Source of the DNA: Chitinophagales bacterium
Lineage (GTDB): Bacteria > Bacteroidota > Bacteroidia > Chitinophagales > CAIODY01
Reading direction: 5' to 3'
Length of the DNA stretch: 9,314 nt
Assembly (NCBI GenBank): GCA_023251415.1
Contig: JAHEYX010000099.1
Coordinates: 1 to 9,314 of the forward strand
Made by a program: the position numbers and the translations under genes. A model generated the notes under the pieces. The model made no database searches and was not told where the DNA came from. It worked only from the letters and a program-made list of their open reading frames with translations. Shown one piece after another: positions 1-6,878 of this stretch (within the stretch, counting starts at the first letter, position 1; each line of letters begins with the position of its first letter).

Positions 1-2
1 GT

Positions 3-1580
3 CCGACTAAATTGCGTGAACAAGTAAACAAACCGAATTCAAACAATACGCAACCTGCAGCCGGTAAAGGCGCCAAAGCCGGTGAAGTAGTATTGTACTT
101 TGTGTCTGACCGTGAAGAAGGCAATGCCGGCGGCCAAGATTTATATTATTGTTTGTATAAAAAAGATGGAACCTGTACAGCCGCTCAAAACATGGGTAAA
201 AAAATAAATACCCCTGGCGATGAGGTTACTCCATTTTATGATAACAAAGAACAAACCTTGTATTTCTCTTCTAATGGTCGTGTTACCATTGGAGGCTTCG
301 ATGTGTTTAAGGCAAAAGGTTCACAAAAGAAATTTGAAGACCCGGTGAATGTGGGTTATCCCATTAACTCTTCCGTTGATGATCGTTATTTCACCCATAC
401 GCCAAATCATAAAGGCGGTTTCTTTGTTTCAAACCGTTCAGGGGGCTATGAATTAAAAAGCGCTACTTGCTGCGATGACATCTATCAATTCGATTATATC
501 ATCATTCCGAAATTTGCAGTTAAAGGACGTATCTATGATTCGGAAGATAAAAAGAAAAAGAAGCCATTAAATTTAGTGGTTGTTTCAATTACACCGGATA
601 GTATTGAAAAAGGAGGTCCTCGTTATGATACTACTTATACCCGTGATTTGGATTATTTCTTCACTTTGCAAAGAAACCAATCCTATAAATTAAATGCCAG
701 AAAAGCCGGCTACAAAGCTAACTCTGCTACATGCAGTGTTAAAGGATTGGAAGATAGTGATACTTTATTGGTGGATATTTTTATTGAAAAAATTAAACCT
801 ATTATTATTGTAATACCAGGTATATTCTATGATTACGATTCACCAAACTTACAAGCAAGCTCTGATACCGCACTAACAAAATTGTTAGGATTAATGACAG
901 ATAATCCAAGTATTAAAGTTGAAATCGGCTCACATACAGATAACAGAGGAAATGATTTGTATAATTTAAAACTTTCACAGAAACGTGCAGAAAGTGTGGT
1001 TAGTTATCTAGTTGCACATGGTATTGATCAGAACCGTATGATTGCAAAAGGATATGGAGAAACAATGCCTGATACCTTGAATCAACATCCTGATGGTACC
1101 GATTTCCCAGAAGGTCGTGCTAGAAATCGTCGTACTACCTTTAAAATTTTAGGTGAGATAGCTAATGCCACCATTATTTATGATCAAACCGGCCCTGCTA
1201 CTATTGATTCTGCCAAAACTACTCAAGAAGTATTGGAACGTGATAAAAAAGGTCAAGGAAAAGCTATTTTGAAAAGCGATGGAACAAAGCTTAATGAAGA
1301 TAATTATAATGGAGGAGCACCTGACCCTAATAAAGTAGACAAGCCTGCACCGACACCAGCACCTGCTCCCGGAGCTAAACCTAAAGTAAAATCTGAAGAT
1401 GATGAAGATGCTGAAAGTGGTGATAGTGCTAGCAGTGATGATTCTGAAGATAGCGGTGAAACTAATAAAGCGGCTAAAAAACCTGCACCGGCAGCAAAAC
1501 CAAGCACTACCGATAAATCAAAATCAACCCCTACCAAAGCTGCTCCTAAAAAGAAAGGCTCATCAGTAGAAGAAGATTAA
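3..1580 (+). CDS. PD40 / OmpA-family envelope protein, 5'-truncated by window edge (PorE-like architecture)
   Basis: The frame is open from the first bases, so the true start and signal peptide lie upstream; the TTG at 12 is most likely an internal Leu codon (residue 1 in the numbering here). Visible order: WD40-like PD40 propeller repeats (about 26-145, with YFVSDREEG, TLYFSSNG and FFVSNRSGG strands), a CCDDIY motif (153-158), a carboxypeptidase-regulatory-like beta domain (about 167-260), a C-terminal OmpA peptidoglycan-binding domain (about 270-382), then a low-complexity tail of about 140 residues. In the OmpA domain, D310 (SHTD) and R325 (LSQKRA) have the spacing of the E. coli OmpA residues that bind diaminopimelate, so peptidoglycan binding is likely. 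Propeller + regulatory domain + OmpA is the layout of the type IX secretion component PorE, but Bacteroidota carry many paralogues with it, so a T9SS role is only a possibility. A strong terminator follows the stop, separating it from the DUF4292 gene. Confidence 0.88.
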   Translation, partial: PTKLREQVNKPNSNNTQPAAGKGAKAGEVVLYFVSDREEGNAGGQDLYYCLYKKDGTCTAAQNMGKKINTPGDEVTPFYDNKEQTLYFSSNGRVTIGGFDVFKAKGSQKKFEDPVNVGYPINSSVDDRYFTHTPNHKGGFFVSNRSGGYELKSATCCDDIYQFDYIIIPKFAVKGRIYDSEDKKKKKPLNLVVVSITPDSIEKGGPRYDTTYTRDLDYFFTLQRNQSYKLNARKAGYKANSATCSVKGLEDSDTLLVDIFIEKIKPIIIVIPGIFYDYDSPNLQASSDTALTKLLGLMTDNPSIKVEIGSHTDNRGNDLYNLKLSQKRAESVVSYLVAHGIDQNRMIAKGYGETMPDTLNQHPDGTDFPEGRARNRRTTFKILGEIANATIIYDQTGPATIDSAKTTQEVLERDKKGQGKAILKSDGTKLNEDNYNGGAPDPNKVDKPAPTPAPAPGAKPKVKSEDDEDAESGDSASSDDSEDSGETNKAAKKPAPAAKPSTTDKSKSTPTKAAPKKKGSSVEED

Positions 1581-1595
1581 TCGAATAACTACTTC

Positions 1596-1632
1596 AAAAG
1601 CCCGTTTTCAATTGCCATTGAAGCGGGCTTTT
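1596..1632 (+). terminator. Intrinsic terminator after the OmpA-family gene
   Basis: A 9-bp stem AAAAGCCCG (1596-1604) / CGGGCTTTT (1624-1632) is continued by an inner stem TTCAAT (1607-1612) / ATTGAA (1617-1622) with a TGCC tetraloop and only one or two unpaired or wobble bases between. The 3' arm ends in TTTT and runs into a T-rich stretch. It starts 15 bases after the OmpA stop codon. The A-run on the 5' arm would also allow termination from the other strand, although no minus-strand gene needs it. Confidence 0.88.
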
Positions 1633-1660
1633 GCTTATCTTGTAATTGGTACACGAACCC

Positions 1661-2449
1661 ATGAAAAATTACTTTTTTGTTCTACTAAGCCTTGTAACAA
1701 TCGTTGCATGTAAAACGGTTCACAAAACTAAAACACGTGTGGAAGGTGAAAAAACACCTACTGCCGAGGTGCTTCAAAAATTACAACAACCCGATATTCC
1801 CTATACTTGGTTTTTTGCGAAAGCGAAAATTCAAATTGTTGACTCCAAAAACGACAACACCGTAAATGCCGTGATTCGCATGAAAAAAGACAGCGTAATT
1901 TGGATTTCTTTAAATGCATTGTTGGGTATAGAAGTGTCGCGTATATTAATCACCCCCGACTCGGTTAAGTTGCTCGACAAGTTTAATAAACGCTACTACA
2001 GACAGCCATTTGCTTATGTACAACAAATTACCGGAATGCCGCAACTGAGCTTTAATTTGTTGCAGCGCATCATTATGGGTAACGACATGAACCTGGATTT
2101 GAAGAATGCGCTAATCGAAAAAACGGATAGCTCCTATCAAATCAACACGACTGAAAATCAAATACAGAATATTATTTGGGTGAATGCCTTGAATTTTACG
2201 CTGGCCAAAAAGCAATTAAAAAACAAAGTAATTAACCAAAGCTATGAAATGAGCTATGCGGATTACCGCTTGTTGACCGATAAATTGTTTTCTTATAAAC
2301 GGAAAGTAAAATTAGAAGCAAAGGACAATTACACCATCAATATTGAGTATCAGAAAGTAACCTTGGATGAGCCGCAACGCTTTAATTTTACTGTTCCAGA
2401 AAAATACATGGAGGTAAAAAACGCAAGCGAAAACCCGGAGAAGAAATAA
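1661..2449 (+). CDS. DUF4292 family lipoprotein (LolB-like candidate)
   Basis: A 262-aa predicted lipoprotein. I prefer ATG 1661 over the upstream in-frame TTG at 1646 because it directly gives a signal peptide MKNYFFVLLSLVTIVAC with lipobox I-V-A-C and lipidated Cys17. The residues after the Cys (KTVHKTKT) are basic, unlike the acidic surface-export signal of Bacteroidota lipoproteins, so it probably faces the periplasm. The body has alternating beta strands beginning WFFAKAKIQI and VNAVIRMKKDSVIWISL, then LGIEVSRILITPDSVKLLD and a NKRYY segment, typical of DUF4292. This strand pattern recalls LolA/LolB lipoprotein carriers (an inference from the pattern, not from alignment). Family function is not settled. 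Neighbours: a terminator 28 bases upstream and lptC 64 bases downstream, in keeping with an outer-membrane assembly role. No convincing promoter was found in the 28-base gap. Confidence 0.82.
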   Translation: MKNYFFVLLSLVTIVACKTVHKTKTRVEGEKTPTAEVLQKLQQPDIPYTWFFAKAKIQIVDSKNDNTVNAVIRMKKDSVIWISLNALLGIEVSRILITPDSVKLLDKFNKRYYRQPFAYVQQITGMPQLSFNLLQRIIMGNDMNLDLKNALIEKTDSSYQINTTENQIQNIIWVNALNFTLAKKQLKNKVINQSYEMSYADYRLLTDKLFSYKRKVKLEAKDNYTINIEYQKVTLDEPQRFNFTVPEKYMEVKNASENPEKK

Positions 2450-2513
2450 TCCGTTATGGTTTTGTTGACGTATTCCATGTACTTCAACGTAGAATAACAA
2501 TTACCTTTACTTC

Positions 2514-3068
2514 GTGAACAAACGCCTATTAATAGCACTCCTCCTTTCTGCTTCAAGCTTATATTCGGCTTGTGAAAATGATATGGAATCTATTCATAAA
2601 ATTGCCCCTGCTAAAGAAATCAATGTAGAACGCATTTCACAAGTAGAAACTTATTACAGCGACTATGGGGCTATTAAAGCTAAACTAACCGCACCTGAAT
2701 TAGATGTTTATCAAAGTAACGAACCATATAAAGAATTGCCTAAAGGACTAAGTCTAACATTCTACAAAGAAGACTTTACCGAAGACGGCAAATTGACGGC
2801 TTTATATGGTATAAATTACGAAGGTCGTAATACCATTATTGTACGCCGAAATGTAGTGGTCGTTAATGTTAAAGGAGAGCAATTAAATACAGAAGAGTTA
2901 ATATGGGACATGAATAAGCATATTTTATTTACCGATAAGTTTGTAATAATAAATACCGGTGATGAACAAATAAAGGGGTTTGGAATGGAAGCACGTGAAG
3001 ATTTTACCAATTACAAAATCAAGAAAGTGACCGGAGTGGTTAAAGTGAAAGACGAAGCACTTAAATAA
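2514..3068 (+). CDS. lptC: LPS export ABC transporter periplasmic protein LptC
   Basis: A 184-aa protein of the LptC family. LptC hands lipopolysaccharide from the inner-membrane LptB2FG extractor to the periplasmic LptA bridge. The start is GTG 2514: the next in-frame upstream stop is TAG 2490 and no ATG lies between. The N-terminus (MNKRLLIALLLSASSLYSAC) is a lipoprotein signal with Cys20, in contrast to the uncleaved transmembrane helix of E. coli LptC. The body shows the Bacteroidota LptC pattern: a segment LPKGLSLTFYKEDF, TALYGINYEGRNTIIVRRNVVV, LNTEELIWDMNKHILFTDKF and a closing GFGMEAREDFTNYKIKKVTG, which are successive strands of the beta-jellyroll. Length is normal for the phylum. 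It probably shares a transcript with the DUF4292 gene; no clear promoter is visible in the 64-bp gap. Confidence 0.88.
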   Translation: MNKRLLIALLLSASSLYSACENDMESIHKIAPAKEINVERISQVETYYSDYGAIKAKLTAPELDVYQSNEPYKELPKGLSLTFYKEDFTEDGKLTALYGINYEGRNTIIVRRNVVVVNVKGEQLNTEELIWDMNKHILFTDKFVIINTGDEQIKGFGMEAREDFTNYKIKKVTGVVKVKDEALK

Positions 3069-3112
3069 ATTACGATTAAAGCCAATAATATTTTGCTTCC
3101 GTAATTATTTAA
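3061..3112 (+). terminator. Inverted repeat at the lptC stop, possible weak terminator or operator
   Basis: TTAAATAAATTACG (3061-3074) pairs with CGTAATTATTTAA (3100-3112), 13 pairs with one bulged A. Inside, AAGC (3079-3082) can pair with GCTT (3095-3098). The left arm contains the lptC stop codon; the right arm lies in the spacer of the promoter for the next gene. The stem is AT-rich and lacks a clean T-run after it, so termination would be weak. It may instead act as a regulatory site. Confidence 0.4.
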
Positions 3113-3122
3113 ATTAAATTTG
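3092..3122 (+). promoter_or_regulatory. Bacteroidota sigma-A-type promoter for the PQQ dehydrogenase gene
   Basis: A -33 element TTTG (3092-3095) and a perfect -7 element TAAATTTG (3115-3122, consensus TAnnTTTG) are separated by 19 bases, the expected spacing. Transcription would start near 3129, leaving a leader of about a dozen bases before ATG 3142. The inverted repeat 3061-3112 overlaps it. Confidence 0.65.
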
Positions 3123-3141
3123 TTGTTGATCACAACTTCCC

Positions 3142-4356
3142 ATGAATTCCCCTCGAAAGTTTGCTTTACTTTTCCTAATTTATATTGCTATTACGGGCAA
3201 CTTCCGTTTACTCTTAGCACAGAATTTACCAACCTTATTCACTAAAGTGCAACGGTATTCCGAATTTCTAAATACCCCGATTGCCATGGCAGTGGCGTAT
3301 GATGGCAATAATCGGAAATTTATTGTTGAACAAACCGGCGCTATTCGAATTATTGAAAGTGATATTTTATTATCGACCAACTTAATTAACTTAAAGCAGG
3401 AATTGGATGATATTGAAGCCGACAACATGGAGAAAGGCTTACAAAGTTTAACGTTTCATCCGCAATTCAGCAGTAACGGCAAGTTCTATGTTTTTTACAG
3501 CGGACCTACCACTACATCCGGAATGGATCATAAGAGCGTAATTGCAGAATATATTTTAACATTTATCGATAACCAATGGACCATTTCAAAAGGTCGAAAA
3601 TTATTGGAAGTGGATGCGCCAACTTCACATCAAACCGGCGGTGCGCTTGCATTTGGTAAAGATGGAATGTTGTTTATCGGGATTGGAGACGGTTCAAATA
3701 GTGTGTCAGAAGTGAAACAAAGTTTGGCTCAGGATTTAAATTCTTTTCTTGGAAAAATTTTACGAATTGATGTGAATGCAGCTATGCCTTATGCTATTCC
3801 AAGAGATAATCCGTTTTTAACACAACCGAATATAAAACCTGAAATATGGGCGTATGGTTTTCGGAACCCACACCGATTTGATATTGACAGCAAGACCAAC
3901 TTGTTTTTTTGTACCGATAATGGTTTGCAATGTTGTGAAGAAATTAATTTAATAGAAAAGGGTAAAAATTACGGATGGCCTATCGTAGAGGGAAATGGTA
4001 CTAGTGCCGATACCGGAAAAGTTACAAAGGCTTACTATGCACCAATTTTAGTTCTAAATCATTCGTCTGATAGTTTTATTATCGGAGGCTATTTTTATCA
4101 TGGCAATAAGTTTCCTAAACTACACGGAAAGTACATTTACAGCAATAACAATGGGAAGTTATTCTATTTAGAAAAAAAGAAAAAATTTGGTTGGTTACAC
4201 GGTGAAATCAAAAATGAAGGAGAGGCATTCAATACCAAAAAATATTTTATAACCGGTTTTGGGAAAGATGAAGAAGGGGAATTATATTTACTGACCAGCG
4301 AAGGTAAAGGTCCTCGACATGGAGGGGTTATTTTTAAATTCCTCAATTTTGAATAA
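3142..4356 (+). CDS. PQQ-dependent sugar (aldose/sorbosone-type) dehydrogenase family protein, secreted
   Basis: A 404-aa six-bladed beta-propeller of the glucose/sorbosone dehydrogenase (GSDH) family, members of which oxidise aldoses in the periplasm with pyrroloquinoline quinone. The N-terminus (residues 1 to about 26, ending LLLAQ) is a signal peptide probably cut by signal peptidase I. Family landmarks: GLQSLTFHPQF (99-109), SHQTGGALAFGKDGMLFIGIGDG (162-184) with H163 at the catalytic-base position, GFRNPHRFDID (239-249) with R241 at the PQQ-contacting position, and EINLIEKGKNYGWP (267-280). The TDNGLQCCEEIN stretch (258-269) places it closer to the HHIP-like branch than to soluble glucose dehydrogenase. 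There is no CxxCH haem motif, no lipobox and no type IX C-terminal sorting domain, so it should be a soluble periplasmic protein. Substrate cannot be read from sequence. No PQQ synthesis genes are in view. It has its own promoter and an RDD gene 17 bp downstream. Confidence 0.85.
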   Translation: MNSPRKFALLFLIYIAITGNFRLLLAQNLPTLFTKVQRYSEFLNTPIAMAVAYDGNNRKFIVEQTGAIRIIESDILLSTNLINLKQELDDIEADNMEKGLQSLTFHPQFSSNGKFYVFYSGPTTTSGMDHKSVIAEYILTFIDNQWTISKGRKLLEVDAPTSHQTGGALAFGKDGMLFIGIGDGSNSVSEVKQSLAQDLNSFLGKILRIDVNAAMPYAIPRDNPFLTQPNIKPEIWAYGFRNPHRFDIDSKTNLFFCTDNGLQCCEEINLIEKGKNYGWPIVEGNGTSADTGKVTKAYYAPILVLNHSSDSFIIGGYFYHGNKFPKLHGKYIYSNNNGKLFYLEKKKKFGWLHGEIKNEGEAFNTKKYFITGFGKDEEGELYLLTSEGKGPRHGGVIFKFLNFE

Positions 4357-4373
4357 TACTTAAAACATCCGCT

Positions 4374-4943
4374 ATGGCAGTTATTTTAGATGAGCAACTA
4401 AACGACCTAAACTATGTAGAAAACCCAATCCCTGCAGGCTTTTGGTCACGATTTTTAGCCGGGCTTTTAGATGCGATTATTCTTCTGCCAATTTCATTAA
4501 TCTTGAATTATGGATTAAAAGCAGCAGGTTTCTATGAGCTTGGAATTGTGCTTTCCACAATAATTTCAATAGCCTACAAACCCTTATTGGAAGCTATCTA
4601 TGGAGCTACCTATGGCAAAATGGCTGCAAATATTAATGTAATAAATAGAAATAATGAAATAATAGGGGCAAAAGAAGCCATTCTGCGGTCGATAGTTCCG
4701 ATTATTTATCAGGTAGTCGCTTTGATTTCTACCCTAGTATTGATTAATGAATCCGGACTTGTTACAAGTATCAGTCAAGATTTGATTTCCGGAAACTTTT
4801 TTACCTCATCGATTTCATTTATAGCAATCATCGGCTTTCTGTACGGTATATATGTAATTGTTGATATTATCTCTTTTTTTACCAATGATAATCATATAAC
4901 CATTCATGACCGCATCGGAGGTACACGAGTAGTAATAAAATAA
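4374..4943 (+). CDS. RDD family membrane protein (first of two)
   Basis: A 189-aa inner-membrane protein with four predicted hydrophobic segments (about 22-47, 54-74, 102-124, 143-169). The RDD signature is present: FWSRFLAGLLDAIILLP with R26 and D33 in the first segment, a YGATYGK turn (76-82) and a terminal HDRIGGTRVV (178-187). An acidic N-terminal tail of about 20 residues precedes the first segment. RDD proteins have no single established function; some have been linked to ion transport or act as membrane partners of other proteins. It begins 17 bp after the dehydrogenase stop, without a visible promoter of its own, so co-transcription with that gene is likely. A second RDD gene follows. 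Confidence 0.85.
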   Translation: MAVILDEQLNDLNYVENPIPAGFWSRFLAGLLDAIILLPISLILNYGLKAAGFYELGIVLSTIISIAYKPLLEAIYGATYGKMAANINVINRNNEIIGAKEAILRSIVPIIYQVVALISTLVLINESGLVTSISQDLISGNFFTSSISFIAIIGFLYGIYVIVDIISFFTNDNHITIHDRIGGTRVVIK

Positions 4944-4964
4944 TACGAAGCGAGTTTAAAACAC

Positions 4965-4972
4965 TAATTTTG
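4965..4972 (+). promoter_or_regulatory. -7 promoter box upstream of the second RDD gene
   Basis: TAATTTTG matches the Bacteroidota -7 consensus TAnnTTTG exactly and lies 24 bases before ATG 4997. No TTG is found at the -33 distance, so the promoter may be weak or activator-dependent. A short CCGC/GCGG inverted repeat (4976-4979 and 4988-4991) sits in the predicted leader. Confidence 0.45.
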
Positions 4973-4996
4973 CCGCCGCAATAAAAAGCGGTAGAA

Positions 4997-5563
4997 ATGG
5001 AATCATCCTTTGAAACAGCAGTTAGCTTCGAACCTGAATATGTGTATGCCGACTTGAAATATAGAATTGGCGCAGCGCTTATTGATAGTCTTGTACTCAT
5101 CCCATTAAACCTGATAATTCAATACAATAACATTTATTTGAAAAACAATAATGTGATGATTGTCGGAACAGTATTAACCATACTTTACAAACCATTGATG
5201 GAGTGGTTAAATAATGGTGCAACCGTTGGTAAGAAGATAATGAAATTGCAAGTGGTAACGGCTGACCTACAACCCATTTCCTTTGCCGAAGCTTTTCTTA
5301 GAAGTTGCTTTGTTATTATGTTTGGTGTTGGAATGTTAATTGCGCAATACCTGTTGTTTCAATCGCCGGAATACCTTGCCATTAAAGATCCGGAGGCGTT
5401 TTTAAAATTCATTCAGGATGCTACAATTCTTAATCGTATCAGCTTGGTTAGTTACTTGGTGCTTTTTTTAGATGCTGTATTTTTGATTACGAATCTACAA
5501 CGTCGCAGTTTACACGATTTAATTGCGAATACGGTTGTGATTCGAAAAATAAAAAAGGCTTAA
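4997..5563 (+). CDS. RDD family membrane protein (second of two)
   Basis: A 188-aa inner-membrane protein with four hydrophobic segments (about 22-44, 53-70, 98-120, 146-166). RDD landmarks: KYRIGAALIDSLVLIP with R23 and D30, NGATVGKKIMKLQVV (73-87), D160 in the last segment and SLHDLIANTVVI (171-182) before a basic tail. It shares the YKPL-[LM]-E motif and overall layout with the preceding RDD protein, but overall identity looks low, so the two are diverged tandem paralogues, not a recent copy. ATG 4997 is the natural start: the protein then opens with a short soluble acidic region. A perfect -7 box upstream suggests it can be transcribed on its own. Its TAA stop (5561-5563) overlaps the stop of the convergent rodA gene. 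Confidence 0.87.
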   Translation: MESSFETAVSFEPEYVYADLKYRIGAALIDSLVLIPLNLIIQYNNIYLKNNNVMIVGTVLTILYKPLMEWLNNGATVGKKIMKLQVVTADLQPISFAEAFLRSCFVIMFGVGMLIAQYLLFQSPEYLAIKDPEAFLKFIQDATILNRISLVSYLVLFLDAVFLITNLQRRSLHDLIANTVVIRKIKKA

Positions 5564-5572
5564 CGAATAACC
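5545..5572 (-). terminator. Possible weak intrinsic terminator for rodA
   Basis: On the minus strand GGTTA, loop TTCGT, then TAAGCC (5572 down to 5557) forms a short stem with one bulged base, followed at once by TTTTTTATTTTT (5556 down to 5545). The T-tract is good but the stem is only five pairs. It contains the rodA stop codon and its T-tract lies in the end of the second RDD gene. Confidence 0.35.
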
Positions 5573-6849
5573 GACATTTTATCGGTATCGAGTTTCAATA
5601 AGATAAAGAGTAATACGGTAAAGCCTATCATGGAGGAGCCACCATAACTGATAAAAGGCAGTGGTATACCGATTACAGGCAATAAGCCTATCGTCATCCC
5701 AATATTAATCATGATGTGCATAAACAATATACACGCCACACAATAAGCATAAATGCGACTAAATTTACTGCGTTGACGTTCGGCAATATTTAATATACGC
5801 AACAAGAGCAGCAAGTATAATCCCAATAAAACAAGCGAGCCAAAAAAGCCCCATTCTTCCCCAATTGTACAAAAGATAAAATCGGTACTTTGCTCCGGAA
5901 CGAAATTAAACTTGGTTTGTGTGCCTTGTAAATAACCTTTTCCAAATAAGCCACCGGAGCCAATTGCAATTTTAGATTGAATAACATTATAGCCTGCTTT
6001 TTTTGCTGTAGCCTTATCTTTTCCTTTAATACCGAAAGTGATTAATACCCGTTCGCGTTGATGAGGCTGCAATACTTTTTCAATAACAAAATCTTTCCCG
6101 ACCAAAACAAACAAAGAACAAAAAACATAAATCAATAAAACGATACTGATTTGATTTCGCATCTTACGTAAACGCTTACGCCACGAATAAAAAAGATAAA
6201 GCACGATACTGCTGAATATGCCAAACAGGATAAATTTTGGCACCAATAAACTGGCAATTAACAATACAATTAATGAGGTGCCGATTACTAAAATATAGCC
6301 GGGTAATCCTTCACGATAGAGCACTAAAATTAAACCACAATAAACCAGTGCAGAGCCGGTATCTTTCTCTAAAATAATAATTAAAGCAGGCAAAGCAATG
6401 ATAATGATAGCGCGTATTCGTGCACTAAACTGTTTGAAATTTACTTCACTGCGTGCCATGTATTTGGCTAAGAATAAAGCGGTAATACATTTCGAAAACT
6501 CGGAAGGCTGCAATTTAAACCCACCAATATCCAACCAAGCATTGGCCCCGTTAACGTTTCGGGCAACAACAGCTACCAAAGCCAGCACAAACAATATTGC
6601 AACATACAACACTAATGGAAGCGAGGTAATTAATTTACTATCGACCAATAAAATGGCAACGCCAATGAGCACACTTACACCTACCCACATCGTTTGTTTA
6701 CCGTAGTTTTTTGCTAAGCTAAATGTAAACGATTGCCCTTCTTGATATTCAGAGGCATAAATGGTTACAATACCAATGAGCACTAAAGCTATATAAATAT
6801 ACAGCGTGTTCCAATCCAGTTTTTGTTGTATGCTCTTTTGTTGTGTCAA
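5560..6849 (-). CDS. rodA: Rod-shape peptidoglycan polymerase RodA (SEDS family)
   Basis: A 429-aa polytopic membrane protein. SEDS proteins polymerise glycan strands from lipid II and pair with a class B PBP (PBP2 for RodA). Motifs: GANAWLDIGGFKLQPSEFSK (101-120), EKDTGSALVY (161-170), HQRER (263-267), AGYNVIQSKIAIGSGGLFGKG (285-305), VPEQSTDFIF (317-326) with D323 at the conserved SEDS catalytic Asp position, and the closing GIPLPFISYGGSS (394-406). The QSKIAIGSGG and INIGMTIGLLP forms favour RodA over FtsW. The start is TTG 6849: going upstream in frame one meets TGA at 6873-6871 with no ATG, GTG or other TTG between, and starting here gives the usual short N-terminal tail before the first membrane helix. 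aspS lies 29 bp upstream on the same strand, so the two are probably co-transcribed. Neither mreBCD nor the PBP2 gene is in view. Confidence 0.93.
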   Translation of the reverse strand: MTQQKSIQQKLDWNTLYIYIALVLIGIVTIYASEYQEGQSFTFSLAKNYGKQTMWVGVSVLIGVAILLVDSKLITSLPLVLYVAILFVLALVAVVARNVNGANAWLDIGGFKLQPSEFSKCITALFLAKYMARSEVNFKQFSARIRAIIIIALPALIIILEKDTGSALVYCGLILVLYREGLPGYILVIGTSLIVLLIASLLVPKFILFGIFSSIVLYLFYSWRKRLRKMRNQISIVLLIYVFCSLFVLVGKDFVIEKVLQPHQRERVLITFGIKGKDKATAKKAGYNVIQSKIAIGSGGLFGKGYLQGTQTKFNFVPEQSTDFIFCTIGEEWGFFGSLVLLGLYLLLLLRILNIAERQRSKFSRIYAYCVACILFMHIMINIGMTIGLLPVIGIPLPFISYGGSSMIGFTVLLFILLKLDTDKMSVIR

Positions 6850-6878
6850 GTGGTTTTCAGCTCTTGCGAATCAATAGA

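Noticed and set aside
1304..1537. Open frame on the minus strand (77 codons)
   Set aside because: It mirrors the low-complexity tail of the OmpA-family gene and gives a repetitive Ser/Leu/Gly/Ala product with no family resemblance.
1646..1660. Upstream TTG as start of the DUF4292 gene
   Set aside because: ATG 1661 gives a proper lipoprotein signal peptide; the TTG adds five residues before it and has no support.
2456..2500. Short inverted pairs (TTGTT/AACAA, ACGT/ACGT) between DUF4292 and lptC
   Set aside because: Pairing is interrupted by long mismatched segments and there is no T-run or promoter box in register.
4171..4185. A AAA AAG slippery heptamer in the dehydrogenase gene, in the correct frame for -1 slippage
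   Set aside because: The -1 frame stops after about nine codons, no downstream hairpin is obvious, and A-runs are common in Lys-rich AT-rich genes.
5570..5586. ACCGA / TCGGT hairpin just after the second RDD stop
   Set aside because: Only five pairs, no T-tract on the plus strand, and it lies within rodA codons.
6398..6706. Plus-strand open frame of 102 codons inside rodA
   Set aside because: It is antisense to a strongly conserved membrane protein gene and shows no recognisable motifs.
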